Both the position numbers and the translations under genes were made by a program. Of a stretch of 64,000 bases of DNA, positions 11,430-23,224 are shown one piece after another. The notes under the pieces were generated by a model, which made no database searches, was not told the origin of the DNA, and saw only the letters and a list, made by a program, of their open reading frames with translations. The stretch's first letter is position 1. The number at the start of each line of letters is the position of its first letter. The stretch is from Perkinsus marinus ATCC 50983 (lineage: Eukaryota; Perkinsozoa; Perkinsida; Perkinsidae). Location: NCBI RefSeq assembly GCF_000006405.1, contig NW_003210321.1:174751-238750 (forward strand), read 5' to 3'.

Positions 11430-12508
11430 TCAACGTGAGGAAGATACAATCGCGTAACCTGCGGGTATCAACTGAAAAACCGCTGAGTACCACTCGCTCA
11501 CCATTTCAGGTCGCTCAATAGCGTTCAGCATATCCAGTGCGAATGACGCCGATATCGTCGTCACATCTGCCACATCAAGAGCTAATGATGTAAGCTTCGG
11601 CATTATAGGTAGGGCCTCCTTCTCGAACGCCGTCTCGTGTCCCGCTACAAAATAGTCCGCTCGCACCGTCTTGAGAGAGGCGCTATGGGCTCGCAGAATT
11701 TCGCACAAGGCATCGAAGCTTCGGAGGCCGCTAATATGGAGTGACTCCAGCTGGTTGGGTGCCATCACCTCAGTGCAGAACTCCAGCAGATTGTCAACAA
11801 AGAACTCCCTCTCAGCAGCGCAGTTGACCCGTAAGGTCCGAAGATTCGATACCGAACCCGCACTTAGGCGAGACAGTGCCGAGAGAAGGCCATGCGCCCC
11901 TGATTTCCGGGCATCTAGTTTCATGCTCTCGATGCTTGGCAGACACAGTCGGCTCACAGCCTTCATGGTGCGACCAAAGGATGCAGAACTGGTTCCACCA
12001 TGGGCAATGTGAGGGACCATCAATTTCCCTTTAATAGGGTCGCGGCACGCCACACGGTAATGACGACTAGTAGCGGATAGTCTCGCCACGTCTCTATCAG
12101 TGAGGAACTGAACTATATGCTCGAAAGGGAGCTGACCAATAGGCATAGCCAGCATTTGCCTTCTCTGCAGTTCACATGCTATCTCCAGCCTGGCAATGGG
12201 GGGGCCGAATAAGCAACTCGTCAACGGTACGCTTCCTACCTCTGCTGGACGTAACAGGCTCGTTTTTTCTCTAAGTAAGTAATGTCTTCTTCCACAGCAG
12301 AAAGTTTAGCTTCTATAATCTGAAGCAAAATCTCACAAGAGCTGTCACTAAACTCTCCCCTGCGAGAAGTTTCACACTCAGAGTTGTGCGAGCTCAACTC
12401 CCGATAGTGGCTGATTACTTCTACCGAGGTACTACCTCTTGGGCAAGTAAGACAACTTGCAGTGGCTTCACTGCCAAAGGTGCTTCCATGGGGAAGGCTG
12501 AATCAAAT
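11430..12508 (-). CDS. F-box / leucine-rich-type protein
   Basis: At least two exons: about 12508-12240 and 12189-11430, joined by a 50 nt intron. The upstream exon encodes a Ser/Glu-rich stretch and a helix (LQIIEAKLSAVEEDITYLEK) that continues across the splice into LEIACELQRRQ. An F-box-like motif follows (IGQLPFEHIVQFLTDRDVAR, then LSATSRHYRVAC). Downstream are amphipathic repeats with LRTLRVNC, LESLHISGL, LKTVRADYF and LTSLALDVAD, resembling degenerate LRRs. A role as an SCF ubiquitin-ligase adaptor is inference from the F-box. The 5' end is unresolved: the first exon opens after a TTTGATTCAG acceptor without an in-frame ATG. Confidence 0.6.
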
Positions 12509-12580
12509 GTCATAAGGAAAGAGTAGAAAGTAAAGAAGAGACTACCCCCACGCATAATACAGCTCTAATGAACGCAACAG

Positions 12581-13090
12581 CTACACATCGTCTACAGCAC
12601 ATGTGTACGAATTACTGGATTCAGCGTGTTGTATGCTTTGTTGACCTGCCATTGATGATGGCGACATTATCATTCCCCGTGTAGCTGCTCCAGTTCTTTC
12701 AATCTCAAGGCCTCGGCAATAGTGACTCGACGCCCGAGCCCCGCCTGAACCCAGGACTAGCATTTCGCGGCTCAAAACAGCCTTTACCTCTTCACGAAGC
12801 TTCCTCCTCTTTGGTGCCCAAACGGCTACTAAAATCAGTGTTATGGTAATGGTCCCTACGGGGGCACTTGGGATCATTCTCAGGTCAACACCCTCCTTAC
12901 TACCTAACCATACTCCTAGCAGTACCCAACGGTAATCGGTGCCGCCAACGAAAATGAGCGAGTGGAATATCGTGTAGTAGCCGACAGACACACCCCAGTA
13001 AATGAAGAGGGCCAGTAGACCCGTCCCTGAGAGTGCTGCATCACTCGAGTAGTGCCGAACAATGCCACAACTCACAATCAAGGGTATCAT
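12581..13090 (-). CDS. Hypothetical membrane protein
   Basis: Single open reading of about 169 residues from the ATG at 13090. It has about three hydrophobic segments (LLALFIYWGVSVGYYTIFH, a short run around YRWVLLGVWLG, and ITITLILVAVW), then a basic loop (APKRRKLREE) and a polar C-terminus. The 5' end may lie in another exon, since the frame is open upstream without ATG. No family recognised. It is the 5' neighbour of the F-box gene on the same strand. Confidence 0.4.
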   Translation of the reverse strand: MIPLIVSCGIVRHYSSDAALSGTGLLALFIYWGVSVGYYTIFHSLIFVGGTDYRWVLLGVWLGSKEGVDLRMIPSAPVGTITITLILVAVWAPKRRKLREEVKAVLSREMLVLGSGGARASSHYCRGLEIERTGAATRGMIMSPSSMAGQQSIQHAESSNSYTCAVDDV

Positions 13091-13140
13091 CTTGATCTTC
13101 CTGGTAGAGACCGTAGCCACTGTCTCCTCCTTCAGCCATT

Positions 13141-14092
13141 CTACTACAAGAAGGATAGAGGACTAATGAAGAGCACGTTTACGTTCTGTCCGAGACGCGT
13201 CACCACCGTTGAGGAAACGCAAGATTGCAAGATTTGGTTGAATCTCAATTCCGCGCAGGATTAGTCGGGTGGGGTGGCTATGCCATAGCTCTAAGAGACG
13301 TCTGGGTACAATTGACTTCGCCGTAATACAGCCGATTCCGATAAAGCTGCTGCTATGTCATCTCCTTACCTCAATTTAACTTGCCAAAAGAAACCTTCTC
13401 TATAGTCAATAGATGGCATATCGGCCCCTTGACCAGAACCGGTCACATTAGCGGCGAAAATTATTATACTTAGACATATCTCGGACCTGTGGCATAGCCG
13501 CCCCACCCCAGGGAGCGCAATAGTGTGTAGTAACCCCTCATCAATGAAGAGTCAGTCCTCCTCCTTCTCTTCCTCATTGTTCACCACAGTTTTATCAGAA
13601 AACTCCGAATGTCCGAGTGTACCGAGCTAGACCATCACACGCGCCATCAGCAGTACCAACAGGAAGAAGAAAGAAGGGATACCGATTCTATAAGGAGGTA
13701 TGAATGCCTCCAGGAGACACTCAGACGTCCAAGGTCAAGTTCAAGGTAAGACGACGTTTCTTAAGTTGTAATGAATGAAGGCAGTACAGGTCGCGGACGA
13801 CTACTCCACGAGCGGGCACCGGTGGACTGACTCCTGTCACTGCGGCACGCACGCCACGGCAACAGTCTGGGTGACTGCAAATACTCAAGGATGTCAGGGA
13901 ATAGTCAAGGAACAATCTTGCTCGCCCGCGAGAATAATCAACGAAGAGAATTGGTGGATAGTCAAGGAGCCGTTAACCATAGGCGGTTTCCACGAACTTG
14001 ACAGAAGTCGATTTATTACTTCTAGCTAATATCACGTTTACAGGGCCGGTCTTTTCACTTCGAAGCTAGGAACATTCATCATTGTTCAGTAA
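13141..14092. other. Mostly intergenic; possible 5' exons
   Basis: From about 13704 there is a plus-strand ATG followed by a GTAAGA donor at 13745 and an open stretch to about 14000. It may be the 5' end of the transposase gene that follows, but frames do not join cleanly. Nothing else was recognised. Confidence 0.25.
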
Positions 14093-16761
14093 ATGTCTAA
14101 GAGAATCGAATTTGGATTACCCCAGCGGACTCTGACGCTGAATCAACATGATATGACGAGCGATGTGTGGACCAGACGCCTTCGAGATGAGCTTCACCTG
14201 CTATTCGATGTTCGTCTGTGGTGTTCGTCAATATCCAAGAAAGTCGAGGTACCTCCATACAGGATATATCCTTGTAAGACCCATGAAGAGTGTGAGTTCA
14301 AAGTAAGCCCATCTAATAATCATATAAAAACCTAATCATTAGAATTGATTCCACCTAGTTGGCTCAATTTGATGATTGGATTCAGATCAGATTTGACTGA
14401 ATGCATTAATGGCCTCCACGGAGTATGCCTCTTGATAGGCCGCAATGCAGACTCTGCATTAGTAGCCATCCACTTCACTATTCAGTTCACCGAATTTAAT
14501 GGAATCGAATTTCACTCGTTTCAGATTAAGGCTGTTATCCACAATGATGGGCAGATGATAGACGTCTGTGTTGGAAATCGAGGGCACGGAAGCGGGAAGG
14601 TCGAGACCAGTAGCAGCAAGAAGTGGATTCTCCCGCCCAGGATTAAACATGAAATAGCGGCTCAAGCTCAGCACACCAAACCAATGAAAGTACTGGCGAA
14701 TGTAAGGGGAGTGTGAGGTGGTCGATATATTAACGAATCTCTGTAAATTAAATCTAAATCATAGTACAAGTGTCGACAATCGAATCAATTGTCGCTTGCT
14801 TGGTGAGCTATATTCTCTGGGTCAAGAGATAACCAGCAGTCATAGTGGCAGGCAAACAGTGACGGCGTGTGTTCTGAGCAAATCATGCATTGTGAATATT
14901 TACAATTTATTCGGTGAGAATTTGCCAACAAAGTGGCGGGGTGAACCTCCTAGCCCTTTTGAGATCGGAATATGTCTTGGAGCTGACGGGCACTTCCGCA
15001 GTTTGAGGGGCTGCGGCGGTGTGCTTCTGATTGGAGCATGTACGCTAAGCTTGGACACGAGGAGTGGAGGGGCGTATAGATGGAGCCTTGTCCCATTGAT
15101 CGCCGGAATAACCGAGACTGAGTCGCAGGGAGGCTCCCTGAGGGAGCAGTGGCATGGCTGCTAGGAAGGCTACGCAGTTTGATATCTAGCCTCTGCGGTG
15201 ATAACGCGGTGCGAAGGGTTTCACATTTTCTCTCTGATTCCGCGAGGGGGATAGTTACTGGAACGGGACAGAGCCTGGAAGGTATCACGTCGATAAGGTG
15301 CAAGTTTCACCCTGATGAGGCTGCAGAAAGGATACCGAAGACGGTGATATTGCCGCCATGCACCACAAGGGACAAATTGATTAGTTACGCCAAGGAATGC
15401 ATAGCTGGTTTATATCAGTGTGCTGGACAAAGTCTTTGTCCAAAGTCTTTGTCCTCTTTGTCACAAAGAGGCATATTTAGAAGTTTGCCTTCGTGAACTT
15501 GATTGGAAATTTGGGCAAAGTGCACGGGAGCATTTTGAGGTTTCGTGGAGAAAGGAGGAGATACTGGGTGCCTTCCATCACGAATGTCCTCTGGCTCTAG
15601 CTCGAGAGGAGGAGAAGCGACAGTCCGTTGCAGCAAGACCCTGGTACAACAACGCAGCAGAATCAATCTTTCGAAATTTCATGGTTCTTTCGTCGAGCAA
15701 TCTCGGACGATAGCGTTAGGGGGTCAGAAAGGGCTAGACAGGGAGGTAGGGAGTTATCTGTCTGTCTGTGGCGTGGCTAATCGTAACGGTCTAGTGACAA
15801 GTGCATCCATGGGCCATATGGAGACAGCTCACGCGGCGATGGAGGCTAAAGCGTTAATTCGCCCTCAACAGCTGACGGAAGAGGGAGCGAACGAGAAAAA
15901 TAGAATTTGTGAGGAAGTGAACGTTGGAGACAATTTACCGCAAGGCTATATAGAGTCTTCTGCATAACCAGCTCGCAGAGGGAACCCCTAGCTAGAGGAG
16001 AAGCCATGAAAAGAGTGGAGCTAGCTTTGGGGAGGTGGGACGGGCATGGGGCCGGATCGGTGGTCGCATTTAACAAGAGAATACTTCAAGTACATCTGGT
16101 GGTAGTGCCTCCAACCGTGTGTGGCGTGCAGCCGAGAGCCCTCTGCAGTTGCGCAGGGTTCGCGAAATTCTCGCAGTGCCATCACAGCGTCATGGCTCGA
16201 CGTTTAGTTGCGCACAGGGATGGGGAGAATAGTATTCCAACAACTGTGAGGGTAGGTAATATGCCGCGAGTGAACTGGGCAGGAAGACCACATAAAAGCC
16301 GAGGGCCTTTATCGAAGCACCCGAGCGACACTAGAATGGAAGGATCGCCTGTGGTTAGCAGGAGAGCGAAATACATGGAAGGAGCAAACATAGGCGGAGG
16401 TATGTAACGATGAATCACAAACAGTACCCTAGCAATGAGGATGGCATGCGGTTAAGTTCATCATGCTCAGCAGGCGGAGAGTATGCTCAACAAAATGAAA
16501 TTCTGCCAGATTGGCAACTATTAGAATACGCAGCAGCAGAAGAGGCAGTTCGGGGCAACAAATTGCCTTTGTGGTCTCCTGGTAAGTTGACGAACATCAG
16601 CAGCTTTCCAGTGTCTCGTCCCAGGAGAAGCCTTCATCCCACGAGTGGAAGATGACACACCGTGGATACTGCAATCACACAATCCTGCAACGCTTGTCTC
16701 GCTTATTGGTGAGCCGGTGGATGAAGAGAATGTCACAGAAGCCAATGGATTTAATACTTAG
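14093..16761 (+). mobile_element. MULE-like transposase gene with SWIM zinc finger
   Basis: Spliced reading typical of Mutator-like transposases. N-terminal part: MSKRIEFGLPQRTLTLNQ at 14093, then a FLYWCH/WRKY-like zinc-domain end with SSSKKWILPPRIKHEIAA near 14620. Catalytic-region pieces: FEIGICLGADGHF and WSLVPLIAGITETES (14950-15125), VSHFLSDSARGI and SIRCKFHPDEA (15215-15330), then WKFGQSAREHF and RPWYNNAAESIF (15500-15680). A SWIM finger of the form CxC-x8-CxH lies at 16144-16187, followed by a basic GRPHKSRGPL segment. Introns at 14302-14341 and 15432-15480 fit exactly. Near 15125 the frame changes without a clear intron, so this copy may be defective. I found no long terminal inverted repeats. 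Confidence 0.6.
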
Positions 16762-16833
16762 ATCCATACTCCGTTGTAGAAGAGGGTGTTAGCAAGATCG
16801 TTAGTTCAGATTTAGCACTGAGTAAGGAGCGGG

Positions 16834-17037
16834 CTAGACAGAGTCGGTAAATACAACTATCTTCTTTTTCTTCTCAGGCAAGTCTTCAACACGCCCGCCG
16901 CTCCTAGTGAACCCTTCTATAACCGACAGTTCTGAGCGTGGTACGAAGAAACTCCGAGCACTTGCCTTATCGATCAGAGCGACAGACGCAGGTAGTATTG
17001 AGCCTAACGACCGAATGAATGATATATTATCGATCAT
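16834..17037 (-). CDS. Small hypothetical protein
   Basis: An uninterrupted 67-residue reading from ATG (MIDNISFIRSLGSILPAS) to a Lys-rich stretch (EKKKKIVVF) and TAG. Composition looks coding, but no domain is recognised and no splice context extends it. It could be a chance frame in the 680 nt between the transposase and the Neuralized-repeat gene. Confidence 0.25.
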   Translation of the reverse strand: MIDNISFIRSLGSILPASVALIDKASARSFFVPRSELSVIEGFTRSGGRVEDLPEKKKKIVVFTDSV

Positions 17038-17441
17038 TGCGCGTTGTAGTGCTGTAATTAGATAACGGCAGGAGAATGTCGAAGCGTACCAGAAGTACTT
17101 CTCCTCGGTTCAAAAATTTCGTTAGATTGTGAACCACAATCTGTGCTCTCTGACGGTCAGCTATTTATCAGCAAGATAGAACTCAAGCTAGTAGCTTCAT
17201 GCAGCTTAAAAAATAACCCCAATAGGATTTTGTGTCGTGTTGGTCTCAATTCAGTGGACTCTGCAGTGAAACGAGTGTTGTCGACGTAAGTTAATTACTC
17301 TTATCCGCGTAATGACTTGAGAGTCAAAATTCCTTGAGAGTTGTCAAATGGGCGAGCGCGAAACGATGAGGGCGAGCGAGAAAAACGTTTTTGAGAGATC
17401 GCATAGTTCCTTGAGTAAATGAATTCCCGCAACAGTCTCCC

Positions 17442-20400
17442 ATGATAACATGGAGGGACCGTCAAGAGCTAGAATACCTGGCTGAAGCGCAGAAAATAGT
17501 AGGCAGTTTCCACCGTGTTCCTCGGCTCTATACTCAGCTCTCACCTCAGGGTCGTAAGGTGGCCCGGCTGGGTCTTCCGATGGCGGCGGCTAGAGCCTTG
17601 GATATATTCCGGCCTCCGAGGGATCCTTTCGCTGGCCTCACTGGATGGGATATTAAGCTTCACGGTGACAATGTGCGTGTTGATTCACATGATCCCAACC
17701 TCGCCTACAAGCCTTCTACAGTCCACTGGAGAGATACTAATGTTACTATTATCGGCAATGGCCCTGTCCATTCCTTTTCCCATTGTTGGTATTATGAAGT
17801 CATAGTTAAGAGAATAGAACGTCTCCCCGTCATGCAGACGAACTCGAAAGTTATTCTGCCAGAAGACCCAGCTGGGCTTACTCTCGGTCTCACTTCTACT
17901 AACCCAGACAACCTCACCGCTATACCCGGTAGCGGTTCCTGGACGCTTCCCGGTACAGTTCTAGTAGGGTACGATGGTCAGATATCAGTAACAGAATCGG
18001 TTACGCCACACTTCACCACCATATCTAGTGGATGGTCTCCCTCTCGAAACCTTGCTGTGGGTAGGAGGGTAGGTGTGTTCATCCCTGCCCATGGTAGTGT
18101 GCGGCATAGACTTTTCTTAGTGGTTGATGGCAGAGTCATGGTAAGAGGCCCTAAAGTACCTTTTGACATAACAGCGACGCCTGTCTGGCCAGTAGTAGAG
18201 ATCCTCGGCACCGCCCAAGCAGTCACGTTGGTACATCTGTCTGCGCTCACTCCGCCGACTTATCAGCTAGCGGCTTGCACCGGAGACGAGAACGATCGGA
18301 GCGTTGAGGAGGAGATCGAGGAGGCCAGAGTGTGCTGTCAGTGGGGCGTCGCTGGTCGAAATATACGGCTACTCGCGGAAAGAAAAATGGCCGTGATCGC
18401 TTTGGACGAACGGAAAGATGAGAAGCTTCCACTTGGCGGCCGAGTCGTTGTGGGGAATGGTCCTGTCCGAGAATTCACCGATGGTGTCAAGTACTTCGAG
18501 ATAAAGATAAAAATGTTACAACGACGCACCGCTTCTGAATCGACTGCCCCTCCTGGGAGACGCTTTAATCCAGTACGACAGAAGGCAAGCCTCTCACTGA
18601 GCATAGGTTATCACATGTCGCCCCAAGGCATCAATAGGATACCCCAAGTATGTCACTTGCGTGAATTGCCTAATACCAATTTCATCGACGTGGAGCATCC
18701 TGCTGTGCCTTTGGCACTGTCAACCCGTATTGGTCTCCTCTTGTCCAGGAAGGAAAAGATACTAGCCCTCTTCGCTGATGGACAGCTTCAAGCTAGGATG
18801 GACATATCTTGTGCTGCGCTATTGGACCCAACATCCTCTAGGATATATCCAGTGGTCGAACTTGGCAAGGGCATTTGGGCAATATCATTCGTAGCGAGCG
18901 CTGGACCACCCAAGGAAGCGGCTGCCTCCATCGAGTTGTCCAATAGGAACAACGCGGCTGTGATGATCCAGCGGTTCGTACGAAGACGTCGTAAGCTGCG
19001 AACTCTGGAGAGAACAATAATCGAGGTAAGGTATGCATTCTGTTCTAGAAAGGTAATCGACGTCTCAGGCTCAAGCGAGAGACAAACGGCTCATGGAAAC
19101 GGCACAAGAGAAGAGTATGAGAAAGGAAAAATTAGAGTCTCTCTTAGAGATGAGGAGGTTAATGCGACAGACTAAGGACATACTGTCAAACATTCAACAG
19201 CAAAATCGTTCACTGTCTCCGGTGGGCCCGATGCGCGCCGCATACTCAACAGAGCAGGCCCCAGATCTCGGAGGTCGGAACGAGAAGGTGAATGCTAATG
19301 GGAAAATTCAGGCGTGATAGTCGGTTTCTTCTCAGCGCTCAGAGACCCCCAAGGCACTTCGGTTGAGAGAGAGGGAGTCTCGTATAGCGGCACCGATAGC
19401 AAAAACACAGCCTTCTACGCCCGATATTGGCGACAACGTAGATGTTTATTGATAGAGATAAGCGTCATCGTCGACTCCTCTCAGCCCTCTGGTCATCGTA
19501 AGTCTCGAAGTCGATCCAGTCTGAACATCGCCAAGCCGACAACAGGAACAACGGCTCAGTCTTCTACCGGAACAATGGCTCAGTCTACAACAAGAACAAC
19601 AGCTCAGTCTAAGAACTCCTCTAGGGTTGGTCTGGGAGGATGAGCATAGGTGATGATTCCTATCAGAGATACGAACGCCGGACGAGAAACAATGTGGAGA
19701 AAGTACCACGACCGAAATCGGCTGAGGATCGCGACGATAATCAGGTGAGTGCCGCGAAGCGCTAGCATGACCACGTAGTGATACCCTCAGCCACCTGATC
19801 GTCCCCGGCGTCGGGCCAGCTCAGAAGATTCAAGGAAGACTATCTTGTGGGCTCAGGCAGGTGAATACAACAAGGATGTGTCGGTGAGTACCCACGAGGA
19901 AGGATTCACATTGCAATGGAGGGTTCTTCTCAGCCTTCTCATCCTCCCAAACATCATTCCAGCTTGAACGATCCGAGAAAGACCATACCAGAGACGCAGC
20001 CTGTTAGTGATGAGGTGTGTCTCTACGACTGGGGCGTGGTTAGCGGCTGAGAGTATACCGTGTTAGGTTCCTACTCGAACCGAACGTAACGCTCCAACCA
20101 GCGATGAAGTAGAGACCATTCCCCACATTCGATCAGGCTGCAGGTAGGTCGTTAACCAACAAGTGCCGTTGGCAAGTCCGAACGCCTTGTGGGATCTCAT
20201 TCAGATCATTTCTATACCCGTCACCATGGCGGTTCGTTCTAGTGTCCAAGGACTGCCTACATTTGAGCCGTCGAAAAGGCGCCGAGTCGTCCACGGGGAA
20301 CATCGCAATGGGAGCTCAGCCGTTGAAACGGCACGACCAGTTCCTCGCTTTCTTCTTCTCCGTTAAAGTGGAGACTCTTTTGCCGGGCTTTCCAGACGGT

Positions 20401-21211
20401 TTGGCAATCGGAGTAACAGCGTCGACTCCGGATGAGATCAAGACTGACATCGCTGCGGTAGGTGGAGATGATGGGCGTCCCTCTATCTACGTTAATCAGG
20501 GCAAGCCTTTGGCCAAGAGTGCCGAGGACGTTCTGGACACTTTCATAGTGGGCCTGAGGGGGAGAATGTACTCCCCTTTCTGGGAGCACAAATCTAGGCA
20601 TTGTGAATGGAGTGGAACCCTCGAGAATGGCTTGCAGGGCGGCAGTGTGGTGAGGTCTCTGGTCTATTCTTAGTTCAACTCGCCATATCAGGTCACTCTC
20701 GTAGTGGGATTGAACAGCCGTATATACATTTTCGTGGATGGTAGACTGGTGGACATCAAATGTCCCAGTGGGGTTCCTCAACGAGATTCCGCGCCAGTAT
20801 ACCCAATCGTGGAACTGTCAGGTCAAGCGCATGTGGTAAGATGATGCTCATAGGCGGGCAGCCCCCGTGACGCTGTTACAGGTGAAGCTCATCCCAGACG
20901 CGGAACTACCCCGAGCCATTGCTCTCGTTGTGGCCCAGCATTCGGAGGAGCCCGTGTCCGATGAAGACAACCCTTATGAATCGGAGTCTTCCTATTCCAC
21001 CTCGTCTTCTGGCACACATGCAAGGAGTGATTCCAGGGAATCATCTCGGAGCGCCACATCCTCGAACCCATCAAGATCATCTGTCGAGGAAAGTGAAAGT
21101 CAAATGTCGCGAAGTTCTTCTTCCGTAAGCAACAGTCAATCCGAATCGCCTTCATCAGAGGGGAGCTCCGAGTCTTCATCCCCAGGGTTTTTTGAAAAAC
21201 TTCTATCCTAG
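17442..21211 (+). CDS. Triple Neuralized-repeat (NHR) protein with IQ motif
   Basis: A long first exon encodes two Neuralized-type repeats (beta-sandwich protein-interaction modules). The first reads GDNVRVDS, IIGNGPVHSFSHCWYYEV and GLTLGLTSTNPDNL; the second reads RVVVGNGPVREF and SLSIGYHMSPQGI. An IQ calmodulin-binding motif follows (AAVMIQRFVRRRRK, about residue 505). An intron with GTAAGG donor at 19026 leads to a helix rich in Glu/Arg (METAQEKSMRKEKLES) and a series of short Ser/Thr/Pro-rich linker exons (19365-20160). One carries TTAQSS-type microrepeats. A third NHR lies at 20340-20835 (FSVKVETLLPGF, GLAIGVTASTPDEI, YIFVDGRLVDI). The protein ends in a Ser/Glu-rich tail. Exact borders of the linker exons are partly inferred. 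Confidence 0.7.
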
Positions 21212-22985
21212 TGTTCTAGCATGCCATGTCGGCTTTGTCCTCATGCCACTAGGGTTTTGTGGTGTTGCGAGTGCGAATTAACCGATAGCTTCTGACTAGC
21301 GTAAACTACTCCTGACTACTGCTGCGCGCACTGAGAATTCGGCACATGATCAAGTGAATTGGGGCTAGTCGCCCTACGGTCCCCGACACGCCTATCAAAG
21401 ACAGCCTATGTGGGCGATAACAGTTCGGTGGAACTTTCGCAGCATTGGTGATATTGAACGCCGACGGAAGCTCGTCGAAAAATGACTTTTCAAATACCGG
21501 TCACGGACTCAAGTCGATGAAAAACTCATTGAAACAATTGGAATTACTCTTCAACCGATAATACCATAAGGACAAATAGGGTCCCATAATAGACTGTAGT
21601 GATGTTTCCCTCAAACACCTCCACAACTCCAACACAACAGCTTGCGATCCTCACAACATTCTCATACAAGTTGGATTGGTAAAGACGTGGATGTCGCATG
21701 CCATCGCCTGAAAGGATCCATACTCCAAGGCATCCAGTGTAAGCCGCTAAACAACACACCTAGCCTTCCAAGTGCTCAGCCCAGCTGCATCACGCTGTGC
21801 CCGAGCGACAGTCTCGGGGTTCAGATGTCCTTTGGTATGACGACCGAAATATGAAAGGCACGAACTAGAGCGCGCCAGACTTCGTGGCTGAAATGGAGTG
21901 ATGAGCAAGTCGACCTGTACTCAGAGACATACAGTCTTTAATGGCTTTAATGGCTGTAGGGTGTTCTTCCAGAGACTGTGCTGCTGCTGTGCTTTGGGCG
22001 GTACAGGACCACAGACAGGACCAGGAGCTCGCGGCTTGGTCGGAGGCAGTGAGAACCAATGCCCTGGAGATTTGGAGGTCATGACCCTGGTGCTCACAAC
22101 GCCTACCGTTTGACACACCGATCGGATTGACTGTCTCCTTGACACCTTCGAAGAGGCTAAACAATGGACCACGTGAACCGAGTGAAGCATTGCATACCGC
22201 CTGTATGCTTCTAATAACAACAGGCTTACCCAGACTGCGTCCAAGGGAGACCTCTGAGGGACCTCGGCAGCCACTCGCCTTGATTATTCCCTTTGCACGG
22301 CACGTCGGCCGAATACCATCTTGTGCTTCCCGAATAAGCTGCCTCTCGTGAGAAGAATACCATTGAAAGATAATTCGAAATAGCTATGCAGAAGCGTCTT
22401 CTGTTTTGTCGTCTAGTGACGTAACACGACTCTCCAGACACTCCTAAACGAAGAGTATTTCACCAACCCCAGTGTTACAACTGGTGTCAATCTCAAGTGA
22501 CTTCGACACTACAATAGGGAAGCATGTCCCATTAACAAAGTAGCGCAGTTCGTAATGTTGGTCATGAACCTAAATAGGTACTGGACAGAAACTGGGCTCC
22601 TCTGATGCCAAAAACTCACTGGTGATACCCCTTCGAGGCTGGCTAAGCCTGTAGAGACCCTCGAAGTATACAGAACCACCACACACCGTTCAAAACAGGC
22701 CAAGACAGTAGTATCCAATGGCCACGGCAAAGAAGACCCGACCATATAGGCATGTCGTACCACTGCGGTATACCACGTAAACATCCTCGACCACCACTAT
22801 CTTACCTTCACCTCGTAGACAACTCCAACGACCGTCCCAGTAAATCCCATTACGAACTCTCACCAGTGCAACACAACTAGTTATTCCAATCTCTACAATG
22901 ACCATCTCCGGCAATAGACGCCACACTCGCAGTATCCTACTCCTGTCCCTAATGGCAATATCGTCCACTTTTTCCATCAAAAGCG
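21212..22985. other. Unresolved; probable minus-strand intron-rich gene
   Basis: Minus-strand readings from 22978 leftward look like exons: MEKVDDIAIRDRSRILR; a hydrophobic RVFFAVAIGYYCLGL; then YELRYFVNGTCFPIVV and LEIDTSCNTGVGEILF near 22460-22560; and a Cys/Gly-rich stretch near 21640. I could not join them into one frame. They may be a small-exon surface or membrane protein, or chance. No family recognised. Confidence 0.25.
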
Positions 22986-23224
22986 ATCATACGCTGCCAC
23001 CACAAAGTCGACCAGCGCTGGGTTGCCAGGCATTGCCTTGAGTTCCAATGCCTGTATCACAACTGAGCACGATAGTCCTCTTGACTACCCCAGACAGTGG
23101 GAATCTGTCACAAGGGACGTGACCGATTCACAGCCTATCATGACAACACAACGACAGCTGAATCTCATTGAAACGCTCTTGACACAGACGACACAATTAG
23201 GAGTGCACTGCTGAACTTTACAGC

